DNA from: Lepidurus packardi | Lineage: Eukaryota > Arthropoda > Branchiopoda > Notostraca > Triopsidae | Reading direction: 5' to 3' | DNA length: 64,000 bases | NCBI GenBank assembly: GCA_023053545.1 | Contig: JAKZAN010000080.1 | Span: 83,398-147,397 of the forward strand | Shown here: piece by piece, positions 27,720 to 35,380 of the stretch | Numbering within the stretch: the first letter of the stretch is position 1 | Layout of the letters: the number at the start of each line of letters is the position of its first letter | The notes under the pieces: generated by a model | Databases searched by the model: none | What the model was told of the DNA's origin: nothing | What the model saw: only the letters and a program-made list of their open reading frames with translations | Made by a program: the position numbers and the translations under genes

Positions 27720-28058
27720 ATGGAGGATTGGGATGACCCTAATCCATGGACTTATCTATGTATTAAATGTGATAAACCATTTAAAAAGAGTCACAACACT
27801 CAAAAATATTGTGCTAAGTGCGCTCCACGCAGAAGAAATAGCCATGAAGAACCGATACCTGGTCCTTCCAAAAGAAAAGAGGATTTTTCTATCCTAGAGG
27901 CAGAAGGTCCCACGAAACAAACAAAGCACGACAAATCGCTTCCCCCAAATACTACCAACTCTGAAGCTCCTATACTTACTACCCCCACTCTAATGGAATC
28001 TGATCCCCTCCCCCCCCCCCCTTCCCTCTACCTCAGACACCCCCCGCCTAAAGGATAG
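27720..28058 (+). CDS. ORF1 5' part: N-terminal segment of LINE gag-like protein (frameshifted)
   Basis: This 112-residue frame encodes the N-terminus of ORF1p, the RNA-binding protein that coats LINE RNA. It begins at the first ATG of the element, with an in-frame stop upstream at 27,660. Cys14, Cys17, Cys31 and Cys34 form a C-x2-C-x13-C-x2-C pattern with Phe21 and Tyr30 between them, which looks like a small zinc ribbon. A basic, Pro/Ser/Thr-rich low-complexity stretch follows. The frame then crosses a C12 run at 28,010-28,021 and ends about 37 bp later. The +1-shifted frame that encodes the rest of ORF1 is already open from 27,994, so the two overlap across the C run. Read together with one base fewer, they give about 455 residues, a normal gag ORF1 length. 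It is probably one gene broken by a homopolymer indel, or misread there. Confidence 0.8.
   Translation: MEDWDDPNPWTYLCIKCDKPFKKSHNTQKYCAKCAPRRRNSHEEPIPGPSKRKEDFSILEAEGPTKQTKHDKSLPPNTTNSEAPILTTPTLMESDPLPPPPSLYLRHPPPKG
28010..28021 (+). other. C12 homopolymer at the ORF1 frame change
   Basis: Twelve consecutive C residues lie inside the 65-bp window (27,994-28,058) where both ORF1 frames are open. The whole ORF1 span, 27,720-29,088, is 1,369 bp, one base more than a multiple of three, so one C too many fully explains the split. Possible causes are a real mutation, a consensus error, or ribosomal slippage. The sequence does not distinguish them. Confidence 0.8.
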
Positions 28059-28140
28059 TACCAATCCTCCCTTCTACCTCAACTCAGATATTTGTAACAT
28101 CATTTCCGAACTCAAGAATGAGTTAGCTAACATCAAGCCT

Positions 28141-29088
28141 ATGGCAGAACTAGTTCCACAACTTATTGAAGAAATTCAACATCTAAGAATGGAACTTAAA
28201 GCGCACCAAGCTTTTCCAAATACGAGTTCGTCGAAGACCACTTCCTTCGCGGAAATTGTCAAAAGCAAAATGCCTACCAACCATGAACCCCATAGCAATA
28301 AACCCCCACTGACAATTCCCATGGTTTTAGATAAAGATATGGAATTCTCTATCATCATCGAACAAGAAGATGACAATAAAAGGAAAGAATCTCTCACCCG
28401 CAAACAACTCCTCGAAACTTTCGAAGATGATTTGACTAAAGTTGCTCCAAATATCCCTAAGCCAGCCCTCATCCGCAAGACGAACTCCAACAGACTACAG
28501 GTCGTATATGCTTCACAAGATGAAAAAAAGAAAGCAGAGTCAGGTTTGAGCTCAATCAATCTGCCAAAATTGGGCCCTGTTCATGTGATCAAACGAAAGG
28601 AGAATAACAAAATTGTTGTCCATCAAATTCCCCGCTCCGAAACACTCCAAACAATTACCGAACATCTTAATGAAAAAAAAGACAAAACACTTGGAATTTC
28701 CTTCAAGGTCAACGACATAAACTGGCTTACCCCCAATACTGGAAAGGCATTTGGCTCCTTAATCATTAATGCTACCACCCCGGCCATTAAAGCAAAAATC
28801 CTAAAGCAAGCCTATCTTCTTGCTTTTAATCGTCTAACCCCTGTCGAAGATTACCATGCGTTAAACGTTCTTCAATGCTTCAAGTGCCAAAAATATGGAC
28901 ATATGGCTCCTAGATGTCCTTCACCAACACAGATCTGCGCTAAATGCTCTGGACAACACCCGCTAAAGACCTGTAACTCGAACAACCAAAAATGCCCTAA
29001 TTGTGGTGGGAATCATGCTTCCATGCACAAAGATTGTCCCGTGCGCCAAGAATACCTGAAAAACCTTCCAAAAAACCATCAATGTTAG
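28141..29088 (+). CDS. ORF1 3' part: gag-like RNA-binding protein with three zinc knuckles
   Basis: This 315-residue frame holds the main body of LINE ORF1p, which binds element RNA to form the ribonucleoprotein. The Met at 28,141 is probably internal: the frame is open upstream to 27,994, and codons from 28,081 onward continue a heptad-like coiled coil (Ile/Leu at a/d positions) into residues 1-20. A mixed charged domain at about residues 65-235 resembles the fold preceding zinc knuckles in arthropod gag proteins. Three knuckles follow: Cys246-x2-Cys249-x4-His254-x4-Cys259, Cys266-x2-Cys269-x3-His273-x4-Cys278 and Cys285-x2-Cys288-x3-His292-x6-Cys299. This spacing is typical of Jockey/I-type ORF1. 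The stop TAG at 29,086 overlaps the ORF2 ATG. Assignment to LINE ORF1 is secure; the clade is not. Confidence 0.92.
   Translation: MAELVPQLIEEIQHLRMELKAHQAFPNTSSSKTTSFAEIVKSKMPTNHEPHSNKPPLTIPMVLDKDMEFSIIIEQEDDNKRKESLTRKQLLETFEDDLTKVAPNIPKPALIRKTNSNRLQVVYASQDEKKKAESGLSSINLPKLGPVHVIKRKENNKIVVHQIPRSETLQTITEHLNEKKDKTLGISFKVNDINWLTPNTGKAFGSLIINATTPAIKAKILKQAYLLAFNRLTPVEDYHALNVLQCFKCQKYGHMAPRCPSPTQICAKCSGQHPLKTCNSNNQKCPNCGGNHASMHKDCPVRQEYLKNLPKNHQC
29082..29088 (+). promoter_or_regulatory. ORF1 stop / ORF2 start overlap ATGTTAG
   Basis: ATGTTAG contains the ORF2 ATG (29,082-29,084) and the ORF1 TAG (29,086-29,088) in different frames. Such overlaps let a terminating ribosome reinitiate on ORF2, as shown experimentally for the silkworm LINE SART1. 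The 27 codons upstream in the ORF2 frame from 29,001 lie inside the ORF1 knuckle region and look like out-of-frame reading. Coupled translation here is inferred. Confidence 0.65.
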
Positions 29089-32000
29089 GCGTAACCTCAC
29101 GTCCTCAGGTACCCAATTCCGCCACTAATATAAAATCCACTCGTTTTATAATCCATAATATCAGAAAAAGCTATAACCAATTATTGGAGTCAACGAAAGA
29201 AGCGGCCACTCAATTTGCAGATGCACTAATTATACTAGAACCCCCGCAAAATTTGTCTAGTCCAATCCTCCAAAGTTACCACGTATACCCCCCTAAAACG
29301 GATTATAAAGGAATAACTGCACTTAAAAACCCAAGCGCATCTCAACTACAAATAATAGTAGTTCGAGAATTATATTGTGTAATCAAATTCACCCCACGAA
29401 GGAATCTTCCCCCTTTTATCATTGTTGGAATTTACCGAAGACACGTGCAAGACATTCAAGTCATTTTAGACGAAATATGGATCAAATACTCAAAATTATC
29501 CCCACATTTAATTATTACAGGCGACTTTAACGCCCACCACTGGGCTTGGGAAAAAAAGTCTAAAGACAAAGCCGGAATAAATCTTCATGAATTCATTCAA
29601 AAAAACAACTTAACAATCTTGAACGAGTGGAACACACCCACTTACGAAAATGAAAGGGGAAGCTCCTCTACGCTTGATCTAACACTGGTAACACCAGCAT
29701 CCCTCCCTTTCCTAAGACACTCATTACTTAAGAACGACGACTTCATTAATGAATCCGACCATGAAGCTATTCTTCTGGAATTCGACTTTCCTCCTGAAAA
29801 CGATACGCACTGGATTTGGAACTATAAAAAGGCTGATTGGGAAAAATTAAATGGTCTTCTTTCGATTGAGATAGAACAAAACTCTTCCCTATTTTCGAAT
29901 ATACAAGGCATCGACAGCCTAGATCGAGCTACGAAACTACTATCAGAAGTGATCTCAAATGCTCTAGAAAAATGTATCCCCAAGATCTTATTGACGGAAA
30001 AGAAGAATCCCTGGTGGAATACCGAACTAGCTAAGCTACGTAAAGAAGCAGCCATTCGACTGAAAATATTCAAATCAGCTAGATCCTCTTTAAATCAACT
30101 CCTTTGGAAAAAAGCGAGAAATCTTTACACACAAAAGTGTCGGGAGAGTAAAAGTAAATATTGGAATAAAAAACTTCACACCGCGAACAACAAAATACTC
30201 TGGAATCTGGACAGAAGAAGACGCAATCTGCAAACTTCAGCCAGACTCGATCAACTTACTAATGATGATGGGAATGAATTTGATAGCGAAATGTGCAAAT
30301 TAAACTATCTAGCTAAAAGTTTATTTTCTACATCAGAAAAACCAATTGAAATCAATTACAAAATATATTCAAAAGAAGAAAACACTTCTACGATCTCTTA
30401 TGAAGAAGTATCGGAAATTGTCAAGAAATTACCTCTCATCAAAGCCCCGGGAAATGATAATATACAACCTATTGTGATTAAAAACACGTGGAGAGTGATT
30501 GGTCACACTGTAGTTTCTCTTTTCAATGTTTCCTTAAATCTTAGTTATTTCCCTAGTGTATGGAAAATAGGTAAAGTAATCCCTATCCCTAAGCCCAATA
30601 AAGCTGACTACTCAACATACAAAAGTTTTCGCCCTATCACCCTTTTGCCCACAATTGGGAAAATCCTGGAAAAGACAATAACTCAAAAAGTTCTACTCTT
30701 TATAGAATCCAATCATCTCCTATCAAACAGTCAGTGGGGGTTTCGCGCACTAAGATCAACCACCGACGCAATGATGGAGCTAAGCGATCAAATTCTCAAA
30801 GGTTTTAATAACCGTAACGTCACGTCAGCCCTGTTGTTAGATATTGAAGGTGCATTTGACAATGTGAACCACAAAAAACTTCTACAAATTACAAAAAAGA
30901 AGGGACTCAACCCCATTATAATTAAGTGGCTTAAAAGTTTTCTATCTGAACGCCAAATTTATTTTCAACATGATAATACCACAAGCCAATGCTATTACGT
31001 ATCAAAGGGTGTTCCTCAGGGCTCCCCTTTATCCCCAATTTTGTTCCTTTTATATACAGATGGCGCCCTCAACCTACTAAGAAGCAAACGTATCCGAGTA
31101 AGAGCTTTCGCCGATGATCTACTGCTTGCTGTGACAGGATCATCTGGACAAATAAACGTCAGATTGCTGAATAGTGCCATTAAATCACTAGAAAAATGGA
31201 GCATGAATGTAAAACTCAAGTTCAACAGCCAGAAAACAGAACTAATCCATTTTTCGAGGAAGCAACTACCAGAAAATACTCCGCTTCATTGGGGAGAGAC
31301 TACCATTATCCCGCAAACACAAATTCGATACCTTGGCCTCATATATAACAACAGATTAACTTGGACTAGCCATGTGGCACAAATATCTTCCGAAGCTAAT
31401 AAAACACTGCAGCGAATAAAAAAGCTGTCACATGATTTCAAAGCAATCGAAGCTAACCAAATAAGAACTTTGACATTAGCTACGGTTTACTCGAAAATGT
31501 TATACGGATTCCCGGCATGGTGTAATTATAATGTATCCAGCTCCTCCCCTTTAAAACTTATACATCGCCAAACGTTATTAACAATAACAGGAGCCCTTAA
31601 AACATCTCCAACAAGTTCACTTGAAGTTGAAAGTGGTATTCTCCCTTTAGATCTCTTGTTAAAACATAGACTACTCAAATATGCACTGTCAAAACCACTC
31701 CCAACTCCACAAACAGAATTTCTAGTTAAACACCCAAAATATACCCCATGTTCAATCCTAATTGAGAAATATGTATCGTCTCTAAATTTACCATTAATTT
31801 CTTCAAAGAAACTCCATACGGAACTTAAAAAATACTTTCAGCAAATTTGGACTGCAAAATGGAATGAAAGCGTCTCCCCCCTACACAATTTAGGAGTCAC
31901 TCCTTCGTATAAACCAATATGTAAACTCAATTCTGACAGGTCCAATATTTCTACTATGATTAAACTTAGATGTGCACATTTCCCAACCCGATGTTACCTT

Positions 32001-32249
32001 CACAAAATTAAAAAAATAGATAAGCCTATATGCCCCTGTTCCGATCACACTAAACAAGATTTACAACATATATTTTTCCACTGTAGATGGCTAAACAAAA
32101 TAAGAGCAGTACTACTAAGGGAACTTTCCAAATTAAAGATACATTTTAATGCAAACCTTTTCCTTTGCAATCCCAAAGCCTTCCCGGCAATAGTTTCTTT
32201 TGTTAACAACGCAACTTACCTCCTCAAAGAAGCTAGAGCCATTTTATAG
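29082..32249 (+). CDS. ORF2: endonuclease-reverse transcriptase of the LINE
   Basis: This encodes a 1,055-residue polyprotein that nicks target DNA and reverse-transcribes element RNA at the nick. The start is set at 29,082 because that ATG overlaps the ORF1 stop; the frame could extend to an ATG at 29,001. The N-terminal APE-type endonuclease shows Asn26, Glu53, the GDFN motif at 147-150 (Asp148, Asn150) and SDH at 225-227. The reverse transcriptase follows: KAPGND near 454-459, Asp587 in the DIEGAFD motif, GVPQGSP at 643-649 and the catalytic FADD at 676-679. The C-terminal motif is Cys984-x-Cys986-x9-His996-x4-Cys1001. I see no RNase H domain. Length and order fit Jockey/R1-type elements, and the knuckle style of ORF1 leans to Jockey/I. 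All catalytic residues I can name are present and no stop interrupts the frame, so the enzyme may be functional. Confidence 0.96.
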   Translation: MLGVTSRPQVPNSATNIKSTRFIIHNIRKSYNQLLESTKEAATQFADALIILEPPQNLSSPILQSYHVYPPKTDYKGITALKNPSASQLQIIVVRELYCVIKFTPRRNLPPFIIVGIYRRHVQDIQVILDEIWIKYSKLSPHLIITGDFNAHHWAWEKKSKDKAGINLHEFIQKNNLTILNEWNTPTYENERGSSSTLDLTLVTPASLPFLRHSLLKNDDFINESDHEAILLEFDFPPENDTHWIWNYKKADWEKLNGLLSIEIEQNSSLFSNIQGIDSLDRATKLLSEVISNALEKCIPKILLTEKKNPWWNTELAKLRKEAAIRLKIFKSARSSLNQLLWKKARNLYTQKCRESKSKYWNKKLHTANNKILWNLDRRRRNLQTSARLDQLTNDDGNEFDSEMCKLNYLAKSLFSTSEKPIEINYKIYSKEENTSTISYEEVSEIVKKLPLIKAPGNDNIQPIVIKNTWRVIGHTVVSLFNVSLNLSYFPSVWKIGKVIPIPKPNKADYSTYKSFRPITLLPTIGKILEKTITQKVLLFIESNHLLSNSQWGFRALRSTTDAMMELSDQILKGFNNRNVTSALLLDIEGAFDNVNHKKLLQITKKKGLNPIIIKWLKSFLSERQIYFQHDNTTSQCYYVSKGVPQGSPLSPILFLLYTDGALNLLRSKRIRVRAFADDLLLAVTGSSGQINVRLLNSAIKSLEKWSMNVKLKFNSQKTELIHFSRKQLPENTPLHWGETTIIPQTQIRYLGLIYNNRLTWTSHVAQISSEANKTLQRIKKLSHDFKAIEANQIRTLTLATVYSKMLYGFPAWCNYNVSSSSPLKLIHRQTLLTITGALKTSPTSSLEVESGILPLDLLLKHRLLKYALSKPLPTPQTEFLVKHPKYTPCSILIEKYVSSLNLPLISSKKLHTELKKYFQQIWTAKWNESVSPLHNLGVTPSYKPICKLNSDRSNISTMIKLRCAHFPTRCYLHKIKKIDKPICPCSDHTKQDLQHIFFHCRWLNKIRAVLLRELSKLKIHFNANLFLCNPKAFPAIVSFVNNATYLLKEARAIL

Positions 32250-32314
32250 TTCGCTATAATTGGCCCAATGTAATAAGTCCTATACCAAAATATGTATGTA
32301 CTTAGAACTTTAAG

Positions 32315-32341
32315 CCAGCAAAGAGCAAACGCTCACGCTGG
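32315..32341 (+). other. 3' UTR stem-loop of the LINE
   Basis: CCAGC (32,315-32,319) pairs with GCTGG (32,337-32,341), and inside it GAGC (32,323-32,326) pairs with GCTC (32,331-32,334), leaving an AAAC loop and an internal bulge of AAA opposite AC. G32,314 can add a G-U pair. It lies about 10 bp before the tail. In several LINEs the reverse transcriptase recognises a 3' hairpin in its own RNA; that role here is inferred. Confidence 0.65.
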
Positions 32342-32348
32342 TAGTATA

Positions 32349-32372
32349 AATAAAAAAAAAAAAAAAAAAAAA
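32349..32372 (+). repeat. LINE poly(A) tail with overlapping AATAAA
   Basis: AATAAA at 32,349-32,354 runs directly into 21 consecutive A residues (32,352-32,372), followed at once by the right target-site duplication. The long pure tail fits a recent insertion by target-primed reverse transcription. The 3' UTR is only about 100 bp before the tail. Confidence 0.9.
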
Positions 32373-32386
32373 TAATTCCTTACGGA
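32373..32386 (+). repeat. right target-site duplication
   Basis: TAATTCCTTACGGA, identical to 27,594-27,607. The sequence continues into CTGAATTAATTCATTATGG exactly as the empty-site paralogue does after 26,315. Confidence 0.88.
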
Positions 32387-35380
32387 CTGAATTAATTCAT
32401 TATGGACTTAATTAATTCCGTAAGGAATGAATGAATTAATTACGGACTGAAATAATTCCTTACGGACTGAATTAATTCCTTACGGACTGAATTAATTCCT
32501 TACGGATTGAATTAATTCCTTACGGACTGAATTAATTCCTTACGGACTGAATTAATTCCTTACGGACTGAATTAATTCCTTACGGACTGAATTATTTCCT
32601 TACGGACTGAATTAATTCTTTAGGATTGATTGAATTCCTTTCTTACTGAATAAATTCCTTACGGACTGAATTAATTCCTTAATTAATTCCTTACGGACTG
32701 AATTAAATGCATACGGACTGAATTAATTCATTACGGAATTAATTAATCCATTACGGACTTAATTAATTCCTTACGTACTGAACTTATTCCTTACGGACTG
32801 AATTAATTCCTTACGGACTGAATTAATTCCTTACGGACTGAATTAATTCCTTACGGACTGAATTAATTCCTTACGGACTGAATTAGTTCCTTACGGACTG
32901 AATTAGTTCTTTAGGATTGATTGAATTCCTTTCTTACGGAATTAATTCCTTACGGACTGAATGAATTCCTTACGGACTGAATTAATTTCATACGGACTGA
33001 ATTAATTCATTACGGACTTAATTAATTTATTACGGACTGAATTAATTCCTTACGTAATGAACTTATTCCTTACGGACTGAATTAATTCCTTACGGACTGA
33101 ATTAATTCCTTACGGACTGAATTAATTCCTTACAGACTGAATTAATACCTTACGGACTGAATTAAATCCTTACGGACTGAATTAATTCCTTACGGACTGA
33201 ATTATTTCCTTACGGACTGAATTAATTCTTTAGGATTGATTGAATTCCTTTCTTACTGAATAAATTCCTTACGGACTGAATTAATTCCTTAATTAATTCC
33301 TTACGGAATGAATTAAATGCATACGGACTGAATTAATTCATTACGGAATTAATTAATCCATTACGGACTTAATTAATTCCTTACGTACTGAACTTATTCA
33401 TTACGGAATTACTTAATCCATTACGGACTTAATTAATTCCTTACGTACTGAACTTATTCCTTACGGACTGAATTAATTCCTTACGGACTGAATTAATTCC
33501 TTACGGACTGAATTAATTCTTTACGGACTGAATTAATTCCTTACGGACTGAATTAGTTCCTTACGGACTGAATTAATTCTTTAGGATTGATTGAATTCCT
33601 TTCTTACGGAATTAATTCCTTACGGACTGAATGAATTCCTTACGGACTGAATTAATTTCATACGGACTGAATTAATTCATTACGGACTTAATTAATTTAT
33701 TACGGACTGAATTAATTCCTTACGTACTGAACTTATTCCTTACGGACTGAATTAATTCCTTACGGACTGAATTAATTCCTTACGGACTGAATTAATTCCT
33801 TACAGACTGAATTAATACCTTACGGACTGAATTAAATCCTTACGGACTGAATTAATTCCTTACGGACTGAATTATTTCCTTACGGACTGAATTAATTCTT
33901 TAGGATTGATCGAATTCCTTTCTTACTGAATAAATTCCTTACGGACTGAATTAATTCCTTAATTAATTCCTTACGGACTGAATTAAATTCATACGGACTG
34001 AATTAATTCATTACGGAATTAATTAATCCATTACGGACTTAATTAATTCCTTACGTACTGAACTTATTCCTTACGGACTGAATTAATTCCTTACGGACTG
34101 AATTAATTCCTTACGGACTGAATTAATTCCTTACGGACTGAATTAATTCCTTACGGACTGAATTAATTCCTTACGGACTTAATTAATTCCTTACGGACTG
34201 AATTAGTTCCTTACGGACTGAATTAATTCTTTAGGATTGATTGAATTCCTTTCTTACGGAATTAATTCCTTACGGACTGAATGAATTCCTTACGGACTGA
34301 ATTAATTTCATACGGACTGAATTAATTCATTACGGACTTAATTAAGTTATTACGGACTGAATTAATTCCTTACGTACTGAACTTATTCCTTACGGACTGA
34401 ATAAATTCCTTACGGACTGAATTAATTCCTTACGGACTGAATTAATTCCTTACGGACTGAATTAATACCTTACGAACTGAATTAATTCCTTACGGACTGA
34501 ATTAATTCCTTACGGATTGAATTAATTCCTTACGGACTGAATTAATTCCTTACGGACTGAATTAATTCATTACGGACTTAATTAAATCCTTACAGACTGA
34601 GTTAATTCCTTATGGACTGAATTAATTCCTTACGGACTGAATTAATTCCTTACGGACTATTACGGTCTGAATTAATTCCGTACCGATTTTATTAATTCCT
34701 TACGGACTGAAATAATTCTTTACGGACTGAATTAATTCCTTACGGATTGAATTAATTCCTTACGGATTGAATTAATTCCTTACGGACTGAATTAATTCCT
34801 TACGTACTGAACTTATTCCTTACGGACTGAATTAATTCCTTACGGACTGAATTAATTCCTTACGGACTGAATTAATTCCTTACGGACTGAATTAATTCCT
34901 TACGGACTGAATTAGTTCCTTACGGACTGAATTAATTCTTTAGGATTGATTGAATTCCTTTCTTACGGAATTAATTCCTTACGGACTGAATGAATTCCTT
35001 ACGGACTGAATTAATTTCATACGGACTGAATTAATTCATTACGGACTTAATTAATTTATTACGGACTGAATTAATTCCTTACGTACTGAACTTATTCCTT
35101 ACGGACTGAATTAATTCCTTACGGACTGAATTAATTCCTTACGGACTGAATTAATTCCTTACAGACTGAATTAATACCTTACGGACTGAATTAAATCCTT
35201 ACGGACTGAATTAATTCCTTACGGACTGAATTATTTCCTTACGGACTGAATTAATTCTTTAGGATTGATCGAATTCCTTTCTTACTGAATAAATTCCTTA
35301 CGGACTGAATTAATTCCTTAATTAATTCCTTACGGACTGAATTAAATTCATACGGACTGAATTAATTCATTACGGAATTA

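Larger units (their letters stand above)
27608..32372 (+). mobile_element. nearly full-length LINE (non-LTR) retrotransposon, Jockey/R1/I-like
   Basis: A 4,765-bp element of unique sequence inside the satellite. In order it has a 112-bp 5' UTR with a DPE-like motif, a frameshifted gag-like ORF1, ORF2 with APE-type endonuclease and reverse transcriptase, a 3' UTR hairpin, AATAAA and an A21 tail. A 14-bp duplication of satellite sequence brackets it, and the uninterrupted site exists at 26.3 kb. Together these are the marks of target-primed reverse transcription. The ORF1 zinc-knuckle spacing is like that of arthropod Jockey/I elements. ORF2 lacks RNase H and its thumb region resembles the Jockey/R1 group; the clade is not resolved here. 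There are no LTRs and no 5' truncation is evident. ORF2 is open, so the insertion is young; only the ORF1 frame change argues against activity. Confidence 0.96.

Noticed and set aside
28141-28143. Met at 28,141 as the true start of ORF1
   Set aside because: The frame is open upstream to 27,994 and the coiled coil begins before this Met. An upstream segment with a zinc ribbon ends one base out of frame at a C12 run, so a split single gene is the better explanation.
29001-29081. ATG at 29,001 as the start of ORF2
   Set aside because: These 27 codons overlap the third zinc knuckle of ORF1 in another frame and look like out-of-frame sequence; the ATG at 29,082 overlapping the stop is favoured.
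27800-31225. Minus-strand open frames inside the LINE (27,800-27,988, 28,176-28,559, 29,822-30,073 and 31,016-31,225)
   Set aside because: All lie opposite ORF1 or ORF2, have no recognisable motif, and are low-complexity mirrors of the coding strand.
31500-32249. RNase H domain at the end of ORF2
   Set aside because: The region after the polymerase leads directly to the Cys/His motif, with no room for the domain and no acidic catalytic pattern that I can recognise.
27608-32372. LTR retrotransposon or endogenous retrovirus
   Set aside because: No terminal repeats, protease, integrase or RNase H; there is an A tail, an APE-type endonuclease and a target duplication typical of LINEs.
32250-32372. 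tRNA-like or SINE-like sequence in the 3' UTR
   Set aside because: There is a short hairpin but no cloverleaf and no A-box or B-box.
27594-32386. Satellite-specific targeting by the LINE, as in telomere-targeting TRAS/SART
   Set aside because: Only one insertion is present in about 59 kb of target, and one event cannot show specificity.
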